Shown: in pieces, positions 9,805 through 22,031 of the stretch
Position numbering within the stretch: position 1 is the stretch's first letter
How the letters are laid out: each line of letters begins with the position of its first letter
Assembly: GCA_001724265.1 (NCBI GenBank)
Contig: MEDY01000162.1
Location: forward strand, 1 to 59,290
Source: Rhizaria sp. SCN 62-66
Taxonomy: Eukaryota > Rhizaria, unplaced
Length of the DNA stretch: 59,290 bases
Direction: 5' to 3'
Notes under the pieces: generated by a model
Told to the model about the DNA's origin: nothing
Seen by the model: the letters and a program-made list of their open reading frames with translations, nothing else
Databases searched by the model: none
Made by a program: the position numbers and the translations under genes

Positions 9805-12800
9805 ATGGCCTCTCCCGGTCGTGCGTTGTCGTTGCTGCTGCTGTTGCTGGCGGTTCTGTGCTGTGCTGCCCTTGCGGCCTCCCCTCCGCCAGGCGCACCT
9901 GTGCGCGTCACACACGCACACGCGAGTCTACAACACCTCATCCTCACTGCATCCGCCCTCGGTGACCTCCCCTCTCTCCCCCCCGCCGCCCCCGCCGCCG
10001 CCGCCGCTTCTGATCCTGTTGGCCCAGCCGACGCGGCGGAGAGCGCCCCCGCCGCGGTGCGGCTGACCCTGGCGATGATCGAAGTCGCCCTCACAGAGCC
10101 GGTGCACGTCACGAGGGTTGATGCTGATCTCTTCCCGGCTGATTCCTTCGCTGCCGCTGACGCTGCGGATGCCGATGGAGCCGCGCTCTCAGGACTCGGT
10201 CTCGTGTCGCTGACCTGCGACCCTGCTTTTGCGCCCTCTAACTCTAATCTCAACAACAACAACAACAATAGTAGTAGTAGTGGTGGTGTTAAGCGCAAGG
10301 TTGTAGTCTTTGAGCCGTTTACTCTCTCGTCACTTCCCCCCTCCCGTGACTACATCAACAACTACAATAACAAAGATAGTAACAACAACAACAACAGCAG
10401 TAGTGTTGGCAGTAGCTCTGTTTATAGTAGTAGTCATAGGGATGCAAGGGCTCAGGCTCTGGCGAGGGCTGCTCAATGGCTCATGCCCTTGTCTGCTCCG
10501 GCTCCCTGGCTTTCAACCTACGCCACTTCTAACAACAACAACAACAACAAGGGTACTCGTGACGGTACACGTGAGGGGACTCGTGATAACGCGGCGGCGG
10601 CGGCGGCGGTTCTGCCTGCGATGTACTCACTTCTCAGCGAGCTTTTAGGCAGTGACTTGGTCACCTCCCGGCTTGTCTTCGCCCTCCCTCTCTCCGCCAC
10701 CGCTGTCGGCGGCGGCCATAGTACCGAGGCGGGGCGCGGCGGCGGCGATGAACTGCTGCCGGTGTTCCAAGGAGCCGTCTCTGCGGAGCGGGTTGCCGCG
10801 GCGTTTAACGCCCGTGCGTGCCGGCTTACCTTCCTCACTGAAAACCAGCAAACGCAAGCCCTGACGACCTCGACCTCTCGCTCAAGCTCTAGCTCTGACT
10901 CTAGCTCTGGCTCTAAGACTGAGAGTGAGAGTGAGACCATGACAGATGTGAACGTGGCTCCCGGTCGCTATGTCACAGTGCCTCATCGTCTCTCAGAGTC
11001 AACATCAGAAGACAGCTCTCGCTCGCACTCCGACTCCCACAGCATCAGCGATCGCAATGGTTATGACAGCAATGGGAATGAGGGCAGCGGATACGATGCG
11101 AAGCGTCTGACTGCGGCGGTGTCTCAGTCAACATCTCTCGCTGGGCTCACCGTCACGGTCCGCCCTGAACCTCATCAACGCAGCAACAACAACGCGAAGA
11201 ATGCTCAAAAGAATAGTGACAATAATGCTAAGACTACGACAAAGAAGAATAACAACCCCGTTGTCTCTCTGCGTCATACGGGTGCTCTCGGGGCGCGTGA
11301 CGAAAGTGAAGCCGCCTCGGGTCCTTACTTTGGCCGCCTCACGTGTCCCCGCGCCCGCGCCGCCGCGGCACCGGCACGCGCGCTACTCATGCACACCCGT
11401 GGTGCTCACGGTCCCTTTGCTGCTGCCCCCGGTCACAAGGCTCGCTCTCATGGCCACAGTCGCCGTCGCCGCCATAGCCGCAATCGCGAGAGCGAGAATG
11501 AGAGTGAGAGTGACATTGGAGCTGTATTCCTTGAAGAAGCTGCGACCGTGTCGCACTCTCGTCGCTCTGCCGCCTATGCCGCCGCCGCCGCTGCCGCCCG
11601 CGCCGCTCTTTCGTCAGACCGAAACTACAGCTATAACGGTAGTTACTACGCGGCGGGCCTCCGCGCCGCTGCCGACGCCGACGCCGCCGGTGACCGTGAA
11701 CAGTTCGCTCCTCTCGACGTGCGTACTGACCGTTCGTGGATTGGTCGTGACGACGAGGTTGCCTTCCTCTCGGTCGGGGCCATGGCCGGGGGCATTAACT
11801 ACGGTCAACTCGCCGCACCCTTAGTCAAAGGAGCGGCTAAGGGGCTGCAGGAGCCTGTGTCTGGCGCGATGTTGGCGCATGATGCGTATCAGATCAACTC
11901 GCAGGTGGCGCCGGCGCTGGATAGTGGTATGGAAGATCTCATTGTCCGTGAATTGGTGGCCGCGTCAGTGCAGCCTATTAACGTTGTGTACGTGACGATA
12001 GCATTCGCTCAATACCTCTTGCTTCGAATATTTTAAAATTACATTTATTAATGTTCGTTTGTTTAGCTATATTTCATCTCAAAGTCAGCCTGATATGAAA
12101 TCACCAGCATCACCTTCTCTCCCGAACTGTTCTTCGCTCATTTGCTATTGCTTTTTGCCTTTTGCTTTTTTGCGCCGCCCTTGCCCAGATTCCCGTACTC
12201 GATCGCGGCTGTGATGCAAGCTCGCCTGCCCCAGCTCATCGCCGACGCGACCGCCGAGGCCGTCAAGATGAAGATCGTTGACCCGATCACTCGTGAAGCG
12301 ACGCGGCGTATCCAACGCACACTCGCCCGCACTCTGCCGGAGACGGCCGAGGCGGCCGCCGCCGCCGCGATTATTGCAGGTGCCGGCTCCGACCTCCTGC
12401 ACACGCTCGTTCTCTCGATCCCGACGGCGATTGTGCCGGCGCTGGCGAATATGCTCGTGCACGATCCTCGCGTTGATTACTACTGCTACTACTGCTACAC
12501 TAAGAGTGTTTACTGCACTCTGTGTAACGACCACCGGGAGAAGACGGGGCGACAGGTACGACGTTTCTCCAACAACAGTATCGACTGGATATCTTCACTA
12601 TTCCACTCATTAGAGTAAATGTGATATATTGTTATTTATTTGTGTCTACTTATATTTTATCTTAACATGATGTTGATTTTCACTCACTAACTCCACTATA
12701 TCTTCAAAAATCTATATCTCTCTTGTTTTTGCTTCTTTTTGCGCCGATTCAACAGGTTTATTACGCCCAGTACTACACTGACTTTTACGCGCGCCACTAC

Positions 12801-13181
12801 GGCCTCTACTACAAGGACTTTTTCGTCCGTGAAGAGACCGAGCGCTTGACGGGCTCCAACTCGCGCCACCGCCGTCTCCAAGGGCTCGCCGACAACCGGT
12901 GGAACAAGCGCGACATCATGGTGATCGAAGACGTGCCTGGCCCGTACGAGCCGCCGCCGCTGCGGTTGCGCGGAGAGAAGGAGCTGGAGCCGATGCCGGT
13001 GCCCAAGTACCTCAAGACGCCGCCCAAGGTGGTGGAAGGGGAGCAAGGCGTGTTTAAGAGTGGCGCCGAAGGGGCGGCAGGCGAGAGGGTTGATAAGCCC
13101 TCGACCGGCTCCACCAGCGCATCAGGCTCTGGCTCTGGGGGCGCGGCGGGGAAGGCTGCCGCTGCGCCTAAGGGCAAGTGA
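9805..13181 (+). CDS. Secreted low-complexity protein with conserved-looking C-terminal half
   Basis: Three exons: 9805-11987, 12189-12555 and 12756-13181 (donors GTACGT and GTACGA; phases agree), giving about 991 aa ending in TGA. I start at 9805 because the ATG has a good context (gccATGg) and opens a signal peptide (SPGRALSLLLLLLAVLCCAA). The first 600 residues are Asn, Ser and Ala tracts with scattered polar segments. The last 350 residues are different. They hold amphipathic helices around QARLPQLIADATAEAVKMKI, then a Tyr/Cys-rich segment with YYCYYCYTKS, and across the last intron YYAQYYTDFYARHYGLYYKD, before a Pro-rich acidic tail. Complexity and phase-correct splicing suggest this C-terminal part is the functional domain. 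No family recognised. Confidence 0.7.
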
Positions 13182-13491
13182 CGTAACCGTTCAAATGGCA
13201 CGGTTTAAAATCGGTATGATATGGATATGGGGGGGAAATCTAGCAAGAGTGAGTGCGCGCAATTGCGAAACTTCTTGAAAAGGGCCAGAATTGCAGGTAT
13301 TAACAAGATTGGATCTGAAATATAACTGTAAACATAATAACAATACACAAAATCAATTATATACGTCTGTTCGTGTCAAATACTATTGAATATGTATTGC
13401 TCTCTTGTTGGTTGGTTTAGTGATTGCTAGTGTAACATTGTGTGATCTTGGTGTTTTCGCTCTTAACAAAAAAAGAAACTTTGTTTCAGCT
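13182..13491. other. Intergenic, convergent gene ends
   Basis: AT-rich spacer between two convergent genes. Only 3' UTR-like sequence is visible. Confidence 0.55.
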
Positions 13492-16400
13492 TTAATAGTA
13501 ACTGTTAACGCGATTGTTGTTCTTAATGCCGACGGAAGGCGCAACATGTGCAGTCGCATAATACCGGTGCAGTGCCGCTGCAGTAACAGCATCATTGTCA
13601 GCAATGGTCACATGAGCATTGCGCTTATGTTGACTTTGACTTTGACTCTGGCTCTGGCTCTGGCTCTGGCTCTTGTTTGGGACTGCAGTGTTATTGTACA
13701 AATAGGAGTTTTTCGAGCTCTGTTGCTGTTGCTGAGACTGAAACTGCGCCTGAGAGTGGGAGTGGGGATGAGATAAGCGTTGCATCTGTGCGTCGCCTGT
13801 CCTAACGTGGCCAACATTACTCACGCCGTTAATCTTAACAGCAGCACTATCTGTGGCGTATGCGTAGTCTCCGTTGGCGTTAATATGCCCGTTATTCGTC
13901 GTCGCTGCCAGCAACATACCATAGTAGACATCCATCAACGCGCTGTGCTTGTTCCGCTCTTGACTGGCGGCCGCAGCAGCAGTAGCGGCAGCGGCAGCAG
14001 CGGCAGCCGCTTCAGGGCCGCAATAGCTCTCATAGTCGCTCACAGTCATCCGCCGCTGTTTCTGCGCATAGTGGCCGTGAGCAGCATCAGCGTAAGCGGA
14101 GTGTGCATTGTTTTCCTGTCCACAGTCGTCGATACCGTTGTTGTTGTTGTTGGCAGTGGTGGCGTCAAAGTCATCATCGCCAAGCTGCGTCGGCTTCTGA
14201 GCCCGTGCAGTCATAAGCCCGCCTGCTTTCGCCAACACAGCCCCGGGCCCAGGCGCAACTAAAACGCTGTTAACAACACCGTTAGTCGCCTTGTTACTCT
14301 TCCAGCTACTGACGCTACCGTCGTTATTGTTGTTAAACCGGGCGCGGTTGGCGCTAGAAATGGTTGATGCATTCGCACGCGCGTCAGCAGCCGCGGCGGC
14401 TGTGGCTTCCGCTATCAACGCCCGCAGCCTTTGCTCAACATTGCCACCGTTCGCATCATCGTCGTCATCGAGGTCATGATCGTCGTCGTCGTTCTTGTCG
14501 CTGTTGGCGGTGGCGGCGGCGGCGCGGAGGAGCTCAGGCCCTAGAACGGCTGCAAAGTCGAGCCCCGCCGCCGAGACGGCCCGCTCGAGCGCCAAAAGCG
14601 GCTCCCACCACTTCTTGGCCGGCAACCGCAGCGCCGCTTCGAGCCCGGCCTCGAGCCGGGCGCCGGCGACGGAGGCGGACCGGACTGAGCGCAGACGGGC
14701 CAGCACACGGCCGCGTGCGCGGAGCTGGGTCAGCGCCAGGGAGAGTTGCGCTGCGATAACACTACCGCAGGCAGCAGTTGCAGTCGCAGAGTGACCGTGA
14801 ATGTGGCGGTTGCTACTGTGGCCGTCAAGACGGATAGGGCGGCCCTCCTTGGCAGCCCTATCTAGCTCGCTCAACACCCCAGGACCGGCCGCGGGTCCGC
14901 ACAGCAGCGCTGCCACGGGCGCGAGGTCGGCGACGGCGGTGGTCAGAGCGCGCGGGTAGCCTCCGCGGCCGGCGCCGGGGCCGCCGATGGCAGCGAACAG
15001 GGCGGCCAACGGTGCCTCCTATAGATGAAAACAAAAAATGAATATTATTCAGCAATATGTGTGATTATATGACTAAATTTAATGTGATATAAAATAAAAT
15101 AGCAGTTTGGGTAAAATTCGCATCGAAATCAAATCATTTAAAGTCATTTTCGTTGTTTTCCGTACCTCCTCAGAGAGAACGCCTTGGTTCTTGCTGTTAG
15201 CGCCACCTGTAGCCCGAGCGCGAGGAGCATTGGCCTCGGCCTCAGCCTCAGCGGCAGCGACAGTGGCGGCGGCCAGCGCTGACTGTAGCTGCCTCATCTC
15301 AGCCCTCGGTGACGGAGGCCTCCTTGCAGTCACAACAGTAGCCGCGCTCGCACACGCACCAGGTCTGGCACCTGCAGTCGCAGCGTCAGTCGGAGCCTTA
15401 CCACCGCTCTTGCTGCTTGTCGCTGCGGAGGTGCTGTTGCGCTTGAGCCAGTCATGATACGCCCGCTTCGCCTTCTCCTCCTTCTCCAGCGCACGCTGCT
15501 TCTGCGCCTCCGCCTCCGCCTCCATCTTCCGCTTCGCCTCCCTCTGCCGCGCCGCGTCCTTCTCGAACCACTCCTTGGCGCTCTCTGCCCGCCGCGCGCG
15601 CTCTCCCTGCCGCTCCCGCGCCGCCGCCGCCGCCGCCTCCCCCGCCTGTGCCCGCGCCACCGCCGCATTGGCCTTGCGGGCATCAGCTTCTTCCCGCCAC
15701 GCCTGCCACGCTTCTTTACTTGCAGCGGCGCGGTCAGGCGCGGCGGCGGCGGCGCGGGCGCGGAGTCGAGCAGCGCCGGCGGCGCCGTCGGCCGGGAGAC
15801 GGCAGCGGGGGCCGCAGCGGCCGGTGCCGGCGCGGGTCTGCAGGCAGCGGCATGGATCCCCCACGGTCATGTAACGCTGGGAGAGAGTCCTCGGTGAGGC
15901 AGGCTCAACAAATGCGGCGTTGCTATCCTGATGCGTGTGAAGCTGCTTGTTGTTGTTATGACAGGGAGCGCTTTCGCTGTCAAAGTCGTCGTAGTATGAA
16001 TCCACGCTGTGATCGCCACAGTTATCGTTGCCGTTACGAACAGTAGCGGCGGCGGCGGCGGCGGCGGCACGCTGAGCTTCGGCCCTGTGCGCACGCGCCA
16101 AATGCCGCAACCTTTGCATCACCCGTGCAGAGACGACCTCGAGCTCAACCAGCCGGGCGTGGCGGGCCTCGGGGGCAAGAGCCAGACAGCGAGGCAGCAG
16201 CGATGCGGGGGCGGAGGTGGCTTTGGCAACGGCCGTCGCGGCAGCCACGGCGTCCTCGTCAGCAGGCGCATAATTGCCAACATTGGTGGTGTTGTTGTTG
16301 TTGATGTTGCTATGGGTGACTGTGAGCGCGGCTATTATCGCTGACTCAGCACGCACGCGCCGCAGCAACGACGCCAACGGGGCGCGGCTCAACGGCAGCT

Positions 16401-18423
16401 CACAGTCAGCTGCATTCGTCAGCAACGCCTCCCAGTCGCGGCCTCGGTCGCGGCCGTCGCTGTCGACACCGCCGCCACTACCGGAGCAGGGGTCGAGATC
16501 CAAGTCGCCGCCGCAGTCGCTGCCGCCGCTGCCGCCGCTGCTGCAGCTGCTGTCGCCGAACTCCGTCTGAGGCCACTGCTGCGAATGCGGTGACCGCGAC
16601 CGCAGCTGAGACTGAGACTGAGACTGAGAGGAGTGGGCGTTTTGCTCACCATTAGCCCTCGACGACGCCGCCGCCGCTGCTGAAGCTGCAGCCGCAGCCA
16701 TTGTTGTGTGGGGGTCAAGTGGGGGCAGCGGAGGGGCGATACCGATGTTGCTCGTGGGCGGCTTGATTTCCTTGCGCAGCTGGCTAAGTACCCCCTTAGA
16801 TCCCGACGACGACGGTGGCAACGGTGGCGCCAACAGAGGCCGGCTGGAACTGTTGTGGCCGTTAGCAGCCGCATTAGAATGACCGTGAGCAGCGGCTGAG
16901 TGACCGTGAGCAACGTGGTGACTGTGAGCAGGCGAGAGTGCAGGTGACGCGTGCCCCGAGACAGCCGCGCTGGCAGCAGCGCTTGCCGCAGAGCTCGCTG
17001 CAGTGCTTGTCGAGGTTGACACCGGTGCGGTCTTACTCGAGAGCGGCGGCCCCGCGAGCGAGGCCGTCCCAGCAGCAGCGCCGCCGCCGCCGGGAGTCAG
17101 CGCCATGACAGTCGTCCCAGCAACACCGGGGAGGCCCAGAGGAGCAGCAGGCGCGCTAGACTGGGCGATTGACTGGGAGACTGAGGGCGCGATCGACGGC
17201 ATCGCAGACTGGGCGATCGAGGGGGCGATGGACGGCGACGGAGTGGGGGAGGGGTTGAGCCAAGGGGACTCAGTCGGGAGCAAACGAGACAGCGGGGACC
17301 GGCTCTTTGCTGAGTCAGCAAAATCACTTACCCCGGCTCCAGCAGTGTTGCTACTGAAGTCTCTGCTAACCACTTCATTGCTGATCATGCCGTTATTATC
17401 ATTGTTGTTGTTGCTGTTGTTGTTGTTGCCGACCGCGCATGCGATCAGGGACTCGCCAGCAGCAGGATCGGGAAACGTCAACGAATCAGTCCCAATGCTC
17501 GCGTGATACAGTGCGTCGGCTTCGGCGTACGCTGCATCGCTAGGCAAACCATGCGCAGCACCACCGGTTGCGACAGCAGAACGGCCGTAAGCGGCCGAGT
17601 CCTCAGCGTGTGCGTTGGTGTTGGCGCGATTGTTGGCAAGGGCGTTGTTTGTGAACGGCGAGTGGGAGGTGTAGGGACCGACGGGGAAAAGGCCAGAGCT
17701 GTCGCCTTCTAACAACATCTGCTGCTGCTGCAGTTGCTGCTGCTGCTGCGGGTGCTGCTGGTGTTGTTGGGTGCTAAACGCGTGTGAGAGCGACAGCGAT
17801 GATGTGAAAGACGTGTTTTGCGAGCTATACACGTTGCTATTGTTTTTGTTGCTATTAATGTTGTTGTTGTGGTGGTGTTGGTAATACGGATCGCCAACAG
17901 CGCCAGAGCCAGCGACAGCGGTGGAGGCTGCGACTGCGGCTGCGGCGGCTTTAACGCTGCCACGCACGGGTCCCAGCCCCAAGGGGTGGTTATTTACAGC
18001 AGTGAGAGCGGGCTTGGCGTCCGCGGTGGCGTGGGAAGGCGGCGAAGGGGAGAGTGTGAGCTCGTTAGCAAGACTGGCGTCGTACCCCTTGGCCGCTGTG
18101 TAAGGACCTCCCATGCTGACAACGGCGCCGGACGGGAGTGTGCCAAGCATGAGCAGACCGCCGTCGCCGTCGTCGCCGTGGTCGCGGTGTTGAGCCATGA
18201 TGGGGGCAGCGATGTGGACGGCTGCCGGCGCTGCGACTGCATGATGATGGGAGGGAAGAGTGGGAGCGGCCTCAGTCACTTCCGCGACTGTGGGCGGGAG
18301 GGAAACGATAGGGGGAGGTGCATCGGAAGCTGCAAAGTCGTCCGAGTACAGATTAGACGCGGCGGGGTCCTCGAAACTAAGAGACACGTCCGCGAAGAGG
18401 TGATCTGAGCTTTCGAACTGCAT
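13492..18423 (-). CDS. Large Ala-rich protein with a charged coiled-coil segment
   Basis: Two exons, 18423-15166 and 15018-13492 (donor GTACGG, acceptor ctatag, phase 0), about 1594 aa, ending in TAA. The chosen start (M-Q-F-E-S-S-D-H) is the first ATG of the open frame. The frame stays open about 14 codons further upstream to a possible acceptor near 18480, so an extra 5' exon is possible. Most of the protein is Ala/Ser/Asn/His low complexity. Residues about 900-1000 form a strongly charged Arg/Glu/Ala coiled coil ending KRAYHDWLKRN. That Tyr-x-x-Trp-Leu pattern recalls CCDC34/MAP9-type coiled coils, but the similarity is weak and I do not assign a family. A 14-bp element shared with another locus lies 197 bp upstream of this ATG. 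Confidence 0.65.
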
Positions 18424-18465
18424 GCGAGGAGCAAAAGCCAACGGCTTGATCAGTCGGCCAAACAA

Positions 18466-18790
18466 TAAGCGCGTGCGCTACCTAAACAAATGATTTAAGA
18501 ATGAAAATTTAAATATTAAGTACTAATGTAAGTTTTATACTGCCTAATCAGAAAATCATCTAATTTGACGATCAAGTGCATTTTATACATCTGTTTTTAT
18601 GGCAGCTCTCGGTTTGAATAATATAGCCGTTGGTCGCAAGCTGTGACTGGGACCATGAATGATTAGCATATGTGGCCTATATTTCATTGTAGTGATCACT
18701 TACTACATAATGTACATTATTTGTATATGTATTCAAAAATTAAGTGGCCATCTGAAACGCTCAGGTACATTGCACATAAACGCGCATCGT
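18466..18790. other. Intergenic between co-oriented genes
   Basis: AT-rich spacer that should contain the promoter of the 13492-18423 gene and the 3' end of the ARM-like gene. It holds the CCAACGGCTATATT element listed separately. Confidence 0.55.
18620..18633 (-). promoter_or_regulatory. CCAACGGCTATATT element, copy 1
   Basis: On the minus strand the 14-mer reads CCAACGGCTATATT, with a MYB-like CAACGG core joined to a TATA-like tail. Its inner edge is 197 bp upstream of the ATG chosen for the 13492-18423 gene. An identical copy lies at the same distance from the 37644 start. Function is inferred from position only. Confidence 0.4.
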
Positions 18791-21413
18791 TCAATCCGAT
18801 GGATGAGTGTGATGAAAGTGAGAGAAGTATAACTTTGACGGCTTATTTTGATCGTAAATGACGCATTTTTCCCCAGAGCTGAATGCCATAAGAAGTGAGA
18901 TCAACACAGTTGCGTCAAAGGGCTGCTCCCCCTCATCAGTGGCATTGCTCAAAAGATCTTCTTCACCGCACCGCACGCACGCAACCACCCGGCCGACGGG
19001 CACGGCGCCGCGCAGCAACGCTGCGGCACACGGACGGAAGACAACAAACCACGGTGTGTCCGGCTCTCCCGACGAACCTTTTAGGGTGACTTTGCGCGGG
19101 TACATCAACACTGTGCCGGGGGCAAAGGTTGCGTCAGAGTCCGGACCGGGCGCGGTGTACTCGCCGTACGCAATGTCAGTGTCGGGAAACGAAATAGGCA
19201 CAGCCACGCAGGGGTTATTGTCGCTGGTATAGTGGTGCAGCGTGATGAACGACGGTCGGTGCGCAATCCTTTCCCCAGCGGGCCCGGCGGGCGCAAAACA
19301 CGTGTGCATGACCATGCCCAGTGCGCCAACTTGAGCCGCTGCGCGGAAGTACGCTGCGTGGCTAGGAAACAGCGTGTCGTCCAGCCGAATCAGCATGCGG
19401 TACTTCTCTTTCTCGTCTCCATCAGGATTGTAGAAATCAAAGTTCATCAACACGTCTGCCTGTGCGTCCCCGCCAAGGCAATTACGTGCAAAGGCAAGAG
19501 TACGTTCGCGCGCCTTGGCCTGCAGCAGCGCCAGCGCGCCCGCAGTCAGCGGGCCAGTGGGCTATTGATCGCTCGCTGGGCTATCGTTCCACCAACCGCC
19601 CACCGAAATGTGGAACCGCGGTGGATACCCGCATTTCTCCAGCTGCAGCGCAATGTAAGCGTCAAGTGCCTCCATCTCTGTGCGTTTTCTCGGCTCCGCG
19701 AACGCGCGCGCGTCTGCCATCGCCTGTCGCCGTTGCGCGGCCTGATCCGCAGTCTCCGCGGCCGCAGGCGCGACCACCTCCATGCGCTCGAGCATCGCGG
19801 TTAGCTGCGCGCGCTCCCAAAGAACGGTGGCGTCGCTCTCCGCGCAGGCGGCGCATGGCAGCAGCGCAAGCAGCTGCGGGCCGCGCGCCGCGATGAACTC
19901 GGCGAGAACGGGGTTGCGCGGCACATCGCCTTCGGTCCGAACGCGGGGGTCGGGGGTCGTGTCGCCCGCTGCAATCATCAGCCGCAGCGCGTGCAAAACC
20001 TCCGCAATGTGCATAACATCACCTTTGCAGTCCAGCACCGCCCAGAGGAGCATTCGGTTGCAGTGCTTGACGTAACCGCGGTCGAGCAGCATGCGCGCCA
20101 TGTTTTCCGCGTTGGCAGCGGTTGACATAAGGGCGATAAAGAGAAGTGGAATGCTCTGCAGGATAACACTGGTGTTATCGCCGCGGCACTAATCGTGAAG
20201 ATACCCGTTGCGCCAAGGCAGAACAACTTCCAGCAGGCCTCCCTGTGCTACTCGTTGCGTAAAGTGCGGCACAGCCTTTCCCAGGCGCGTGATAATGTCA
20301 GCCATCAGTACAAGCCGGGCATCTGTCTGCGTTTGATTTGAAACATATTTCATTGATGCAATCACTGTGTCGCAACGCTCTGTGGTAAAAACTGAGCGCA
20401 ATCCGTCATCATCGTCGTCGGGAAACGCAAACACACAGCAGCGCAGCAGTTGCAAGTCACCGATATGGCTCATCTCTCCCGCGAGAAACGCAAACTCATC
20501 GCTGCGTGCAAACTCGCGCACGTCTGCGGCGCAGTCGCTGCCGTACGCAATAAAAACGCGCGTCAGAGCCTTCAACGCGGCGGCGTGCAGCGAGCGGTAG
20601 AGCTGGACGCCCTCTGCCGTGCGCTCCAACCCGCGCCGCATGAGGGGCACGAAGCCGGCGAGGGCGGGATAGGGCAGGCGCGGGTCTATTGTTGCTAGAT
20701 CTACCGCGATGTCAAAGCAGATGTCGCACGCCGCAATCGCGGAGTGACAATCGTTGTGCGACTTGTACTTAGCTAACAGAATGTGCTCCAAGAGCAACTC
20801 CGTAAACACGAGCAAACTCGCAAGTGCCTCAACTTTGACAGGGATAGGGAGGGGGAGACAAGCCCGCGGAGCCACATAGCGCATCACAGGAAGCATTTTA
20901 AACGCTGTTTCACAGACGCCAACAGTCATGAGCACTTTAGCGAGTCGTGCAAGCGTGTTCTCCGGGATGAGGTCGCTACTCAGGAGGAATTTCATTATCC
21001 CAAGGACGAGTTCGAATCGCTTCTCGGCGTCATCGTCAGCAGTGAGTTCCAGAAACCTCAAAAGCATCTCGATCGTATTCTGGTCGCGCAAAAGAGTCAT
21101 GCATGTCTGAATTGCTACTTCGTTGTTGTGCGCAAGGTACACCGAGAAAAAAGATTTGCTAAGCGCGTTGATGTCAGCGAGGCGTGACGACAAACCCGTC
21201 ACAGCGCCCAATGCCTCGCAGAGACGCCGGATCTAAGTCGCACTCATGAGCTATTCTAGTCTTCTGCTTTGCTCACTTACCAACGTCGCTCGATGATGTA
21301 CCAGCGAGTTGGTTGTGACAGGGGATGTTTAAGGAAAGCCTGTGTTGGGAAGCGAATCTGCAATATAAAATGGAGCAGCTGATTAGGAAGGAATATACGT
21401 GTTTTGCAGGCAT
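18791..21413 (-). CDS. ARM/HEAT-like protein with C-terminal orphan domain; contains in-frame TAG codons
   Basis: Three exons: 21413-21399 (M-P-A-K-H), 21357-21281 and 21242-18791, with very short introns (41 and 38 nt; donors GTATAT and GTAAGT). The product is 847 residues ending in TGA. Residues about 30-450 are helical and ARM/HEAT-like (LCEALGAVTGL, LLRFLELTADDDAEKRFELV, ALKALTRVFIAYG). The C-terminal 250 residues are paralogous to the protein at 158-1768. Two TAG codons interrupt the long exon in frame at 20189-20191 and 19562-19564, and a probable third at 21233-21235 lies just after the second acceptor. No frameshift or other stop occurs in 817 codons, and homology to the paralogue continues across the 19562 TAG with nearly conserved spacing. 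I therefore annotate one intact gene with UAG read as an amino acid. A pseudogene with two nonsense mutations is the less likely alternative. Confidence 0.7.
19562..19564 (-). other. In-frame TAG inside ARM-like gene (paralogue-supported)
   Basis: The codon order is Asp-Gln-TAG-Pro-Thr-Gly. Paralogous blocks (GYP upstream, LLQxKAR downstream) flank it at spacing within one residue of the 158-1768 protein. Confidence 0.85.
20189..20191 (-). other. In-frame TAG inside ARM-like gene
   Basis: The codon order is Leu-His-Asp-TAG-Cys-Arg-Gly. The frame stays open on both sides for hundreds of codons. Confidence 0.8.
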
Positions 21414-22031
21414 TTATAATTAATCACCGGTAGAAATATAAGTGGCTGTCACAATTGATTGCTTCATCTGTGCGCTGACAAAGTGTTCCTCGTGATATTG
21501 TCATTTGAAAATGTGAATTTCTCCGAGTGCTTTTCTCACCACAAACGCATTTCAAAACTGCAAAATTGATTAGTCGAGCACAGAAATGTCTTTAACTCAG
21601 GTATAAAGGCAGAAATAACACATATACAGAACAGCTTTATATAAAAATAAAGTTTATCGGGTCTCAAATTGATTTATTTGTGGCAACTCGACAAAATCTT
21701 GCTGGTGACCTTACAGTACCCGGGAGGGACAGATACACCCTGTGCGCGCAGCTCCCGTGTCAGGTCAGTCTTAGAGCTTGCAATGTACCGCTGTAGCAGG
21801 TGCAGCAGCCACATCACATTGTTACTGGGCAGCGCAGTAGCATACACTGGCGGCGTCAGTAATGACCGCATCGACACTGCCCTCAAAGCGGTAGTTGAGT
21901 TAAGATCGTCGACCGCGTCTCCACGGCTTCAAACGCCGCATCACTCATCATCCCAGCTCTCTTGCCGCCATCATTCGCACGGATGTCTCTGTCTCGAAAG
22001 TGTGTTCAAGTCCATTAAGATATGCTTACCG
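21414..22031. other. Intergenic or possible 3' exon region
   Basis: AT-rich flanks surround a minus-strand open segment ending in TAA at 21674. Its last 60 residues look protein-like (NNVMWLLHLLQRYIASSKTD). It could be a 3' exon of the KH gene, because a GTAAGC lies just after that gene's TGA, or a small separate exon. I could not find a phase-consistent join, so it is not called as a gene. Confidence 0.35.

Noticed and set aside
18791-21413. ARM-like locus as a pseudogene with nonsense mutations
   Set aside because: Only TAG is found, there are no frameshifts, homology to a paralogue continues across it, and three other conserved genes show the same codon.
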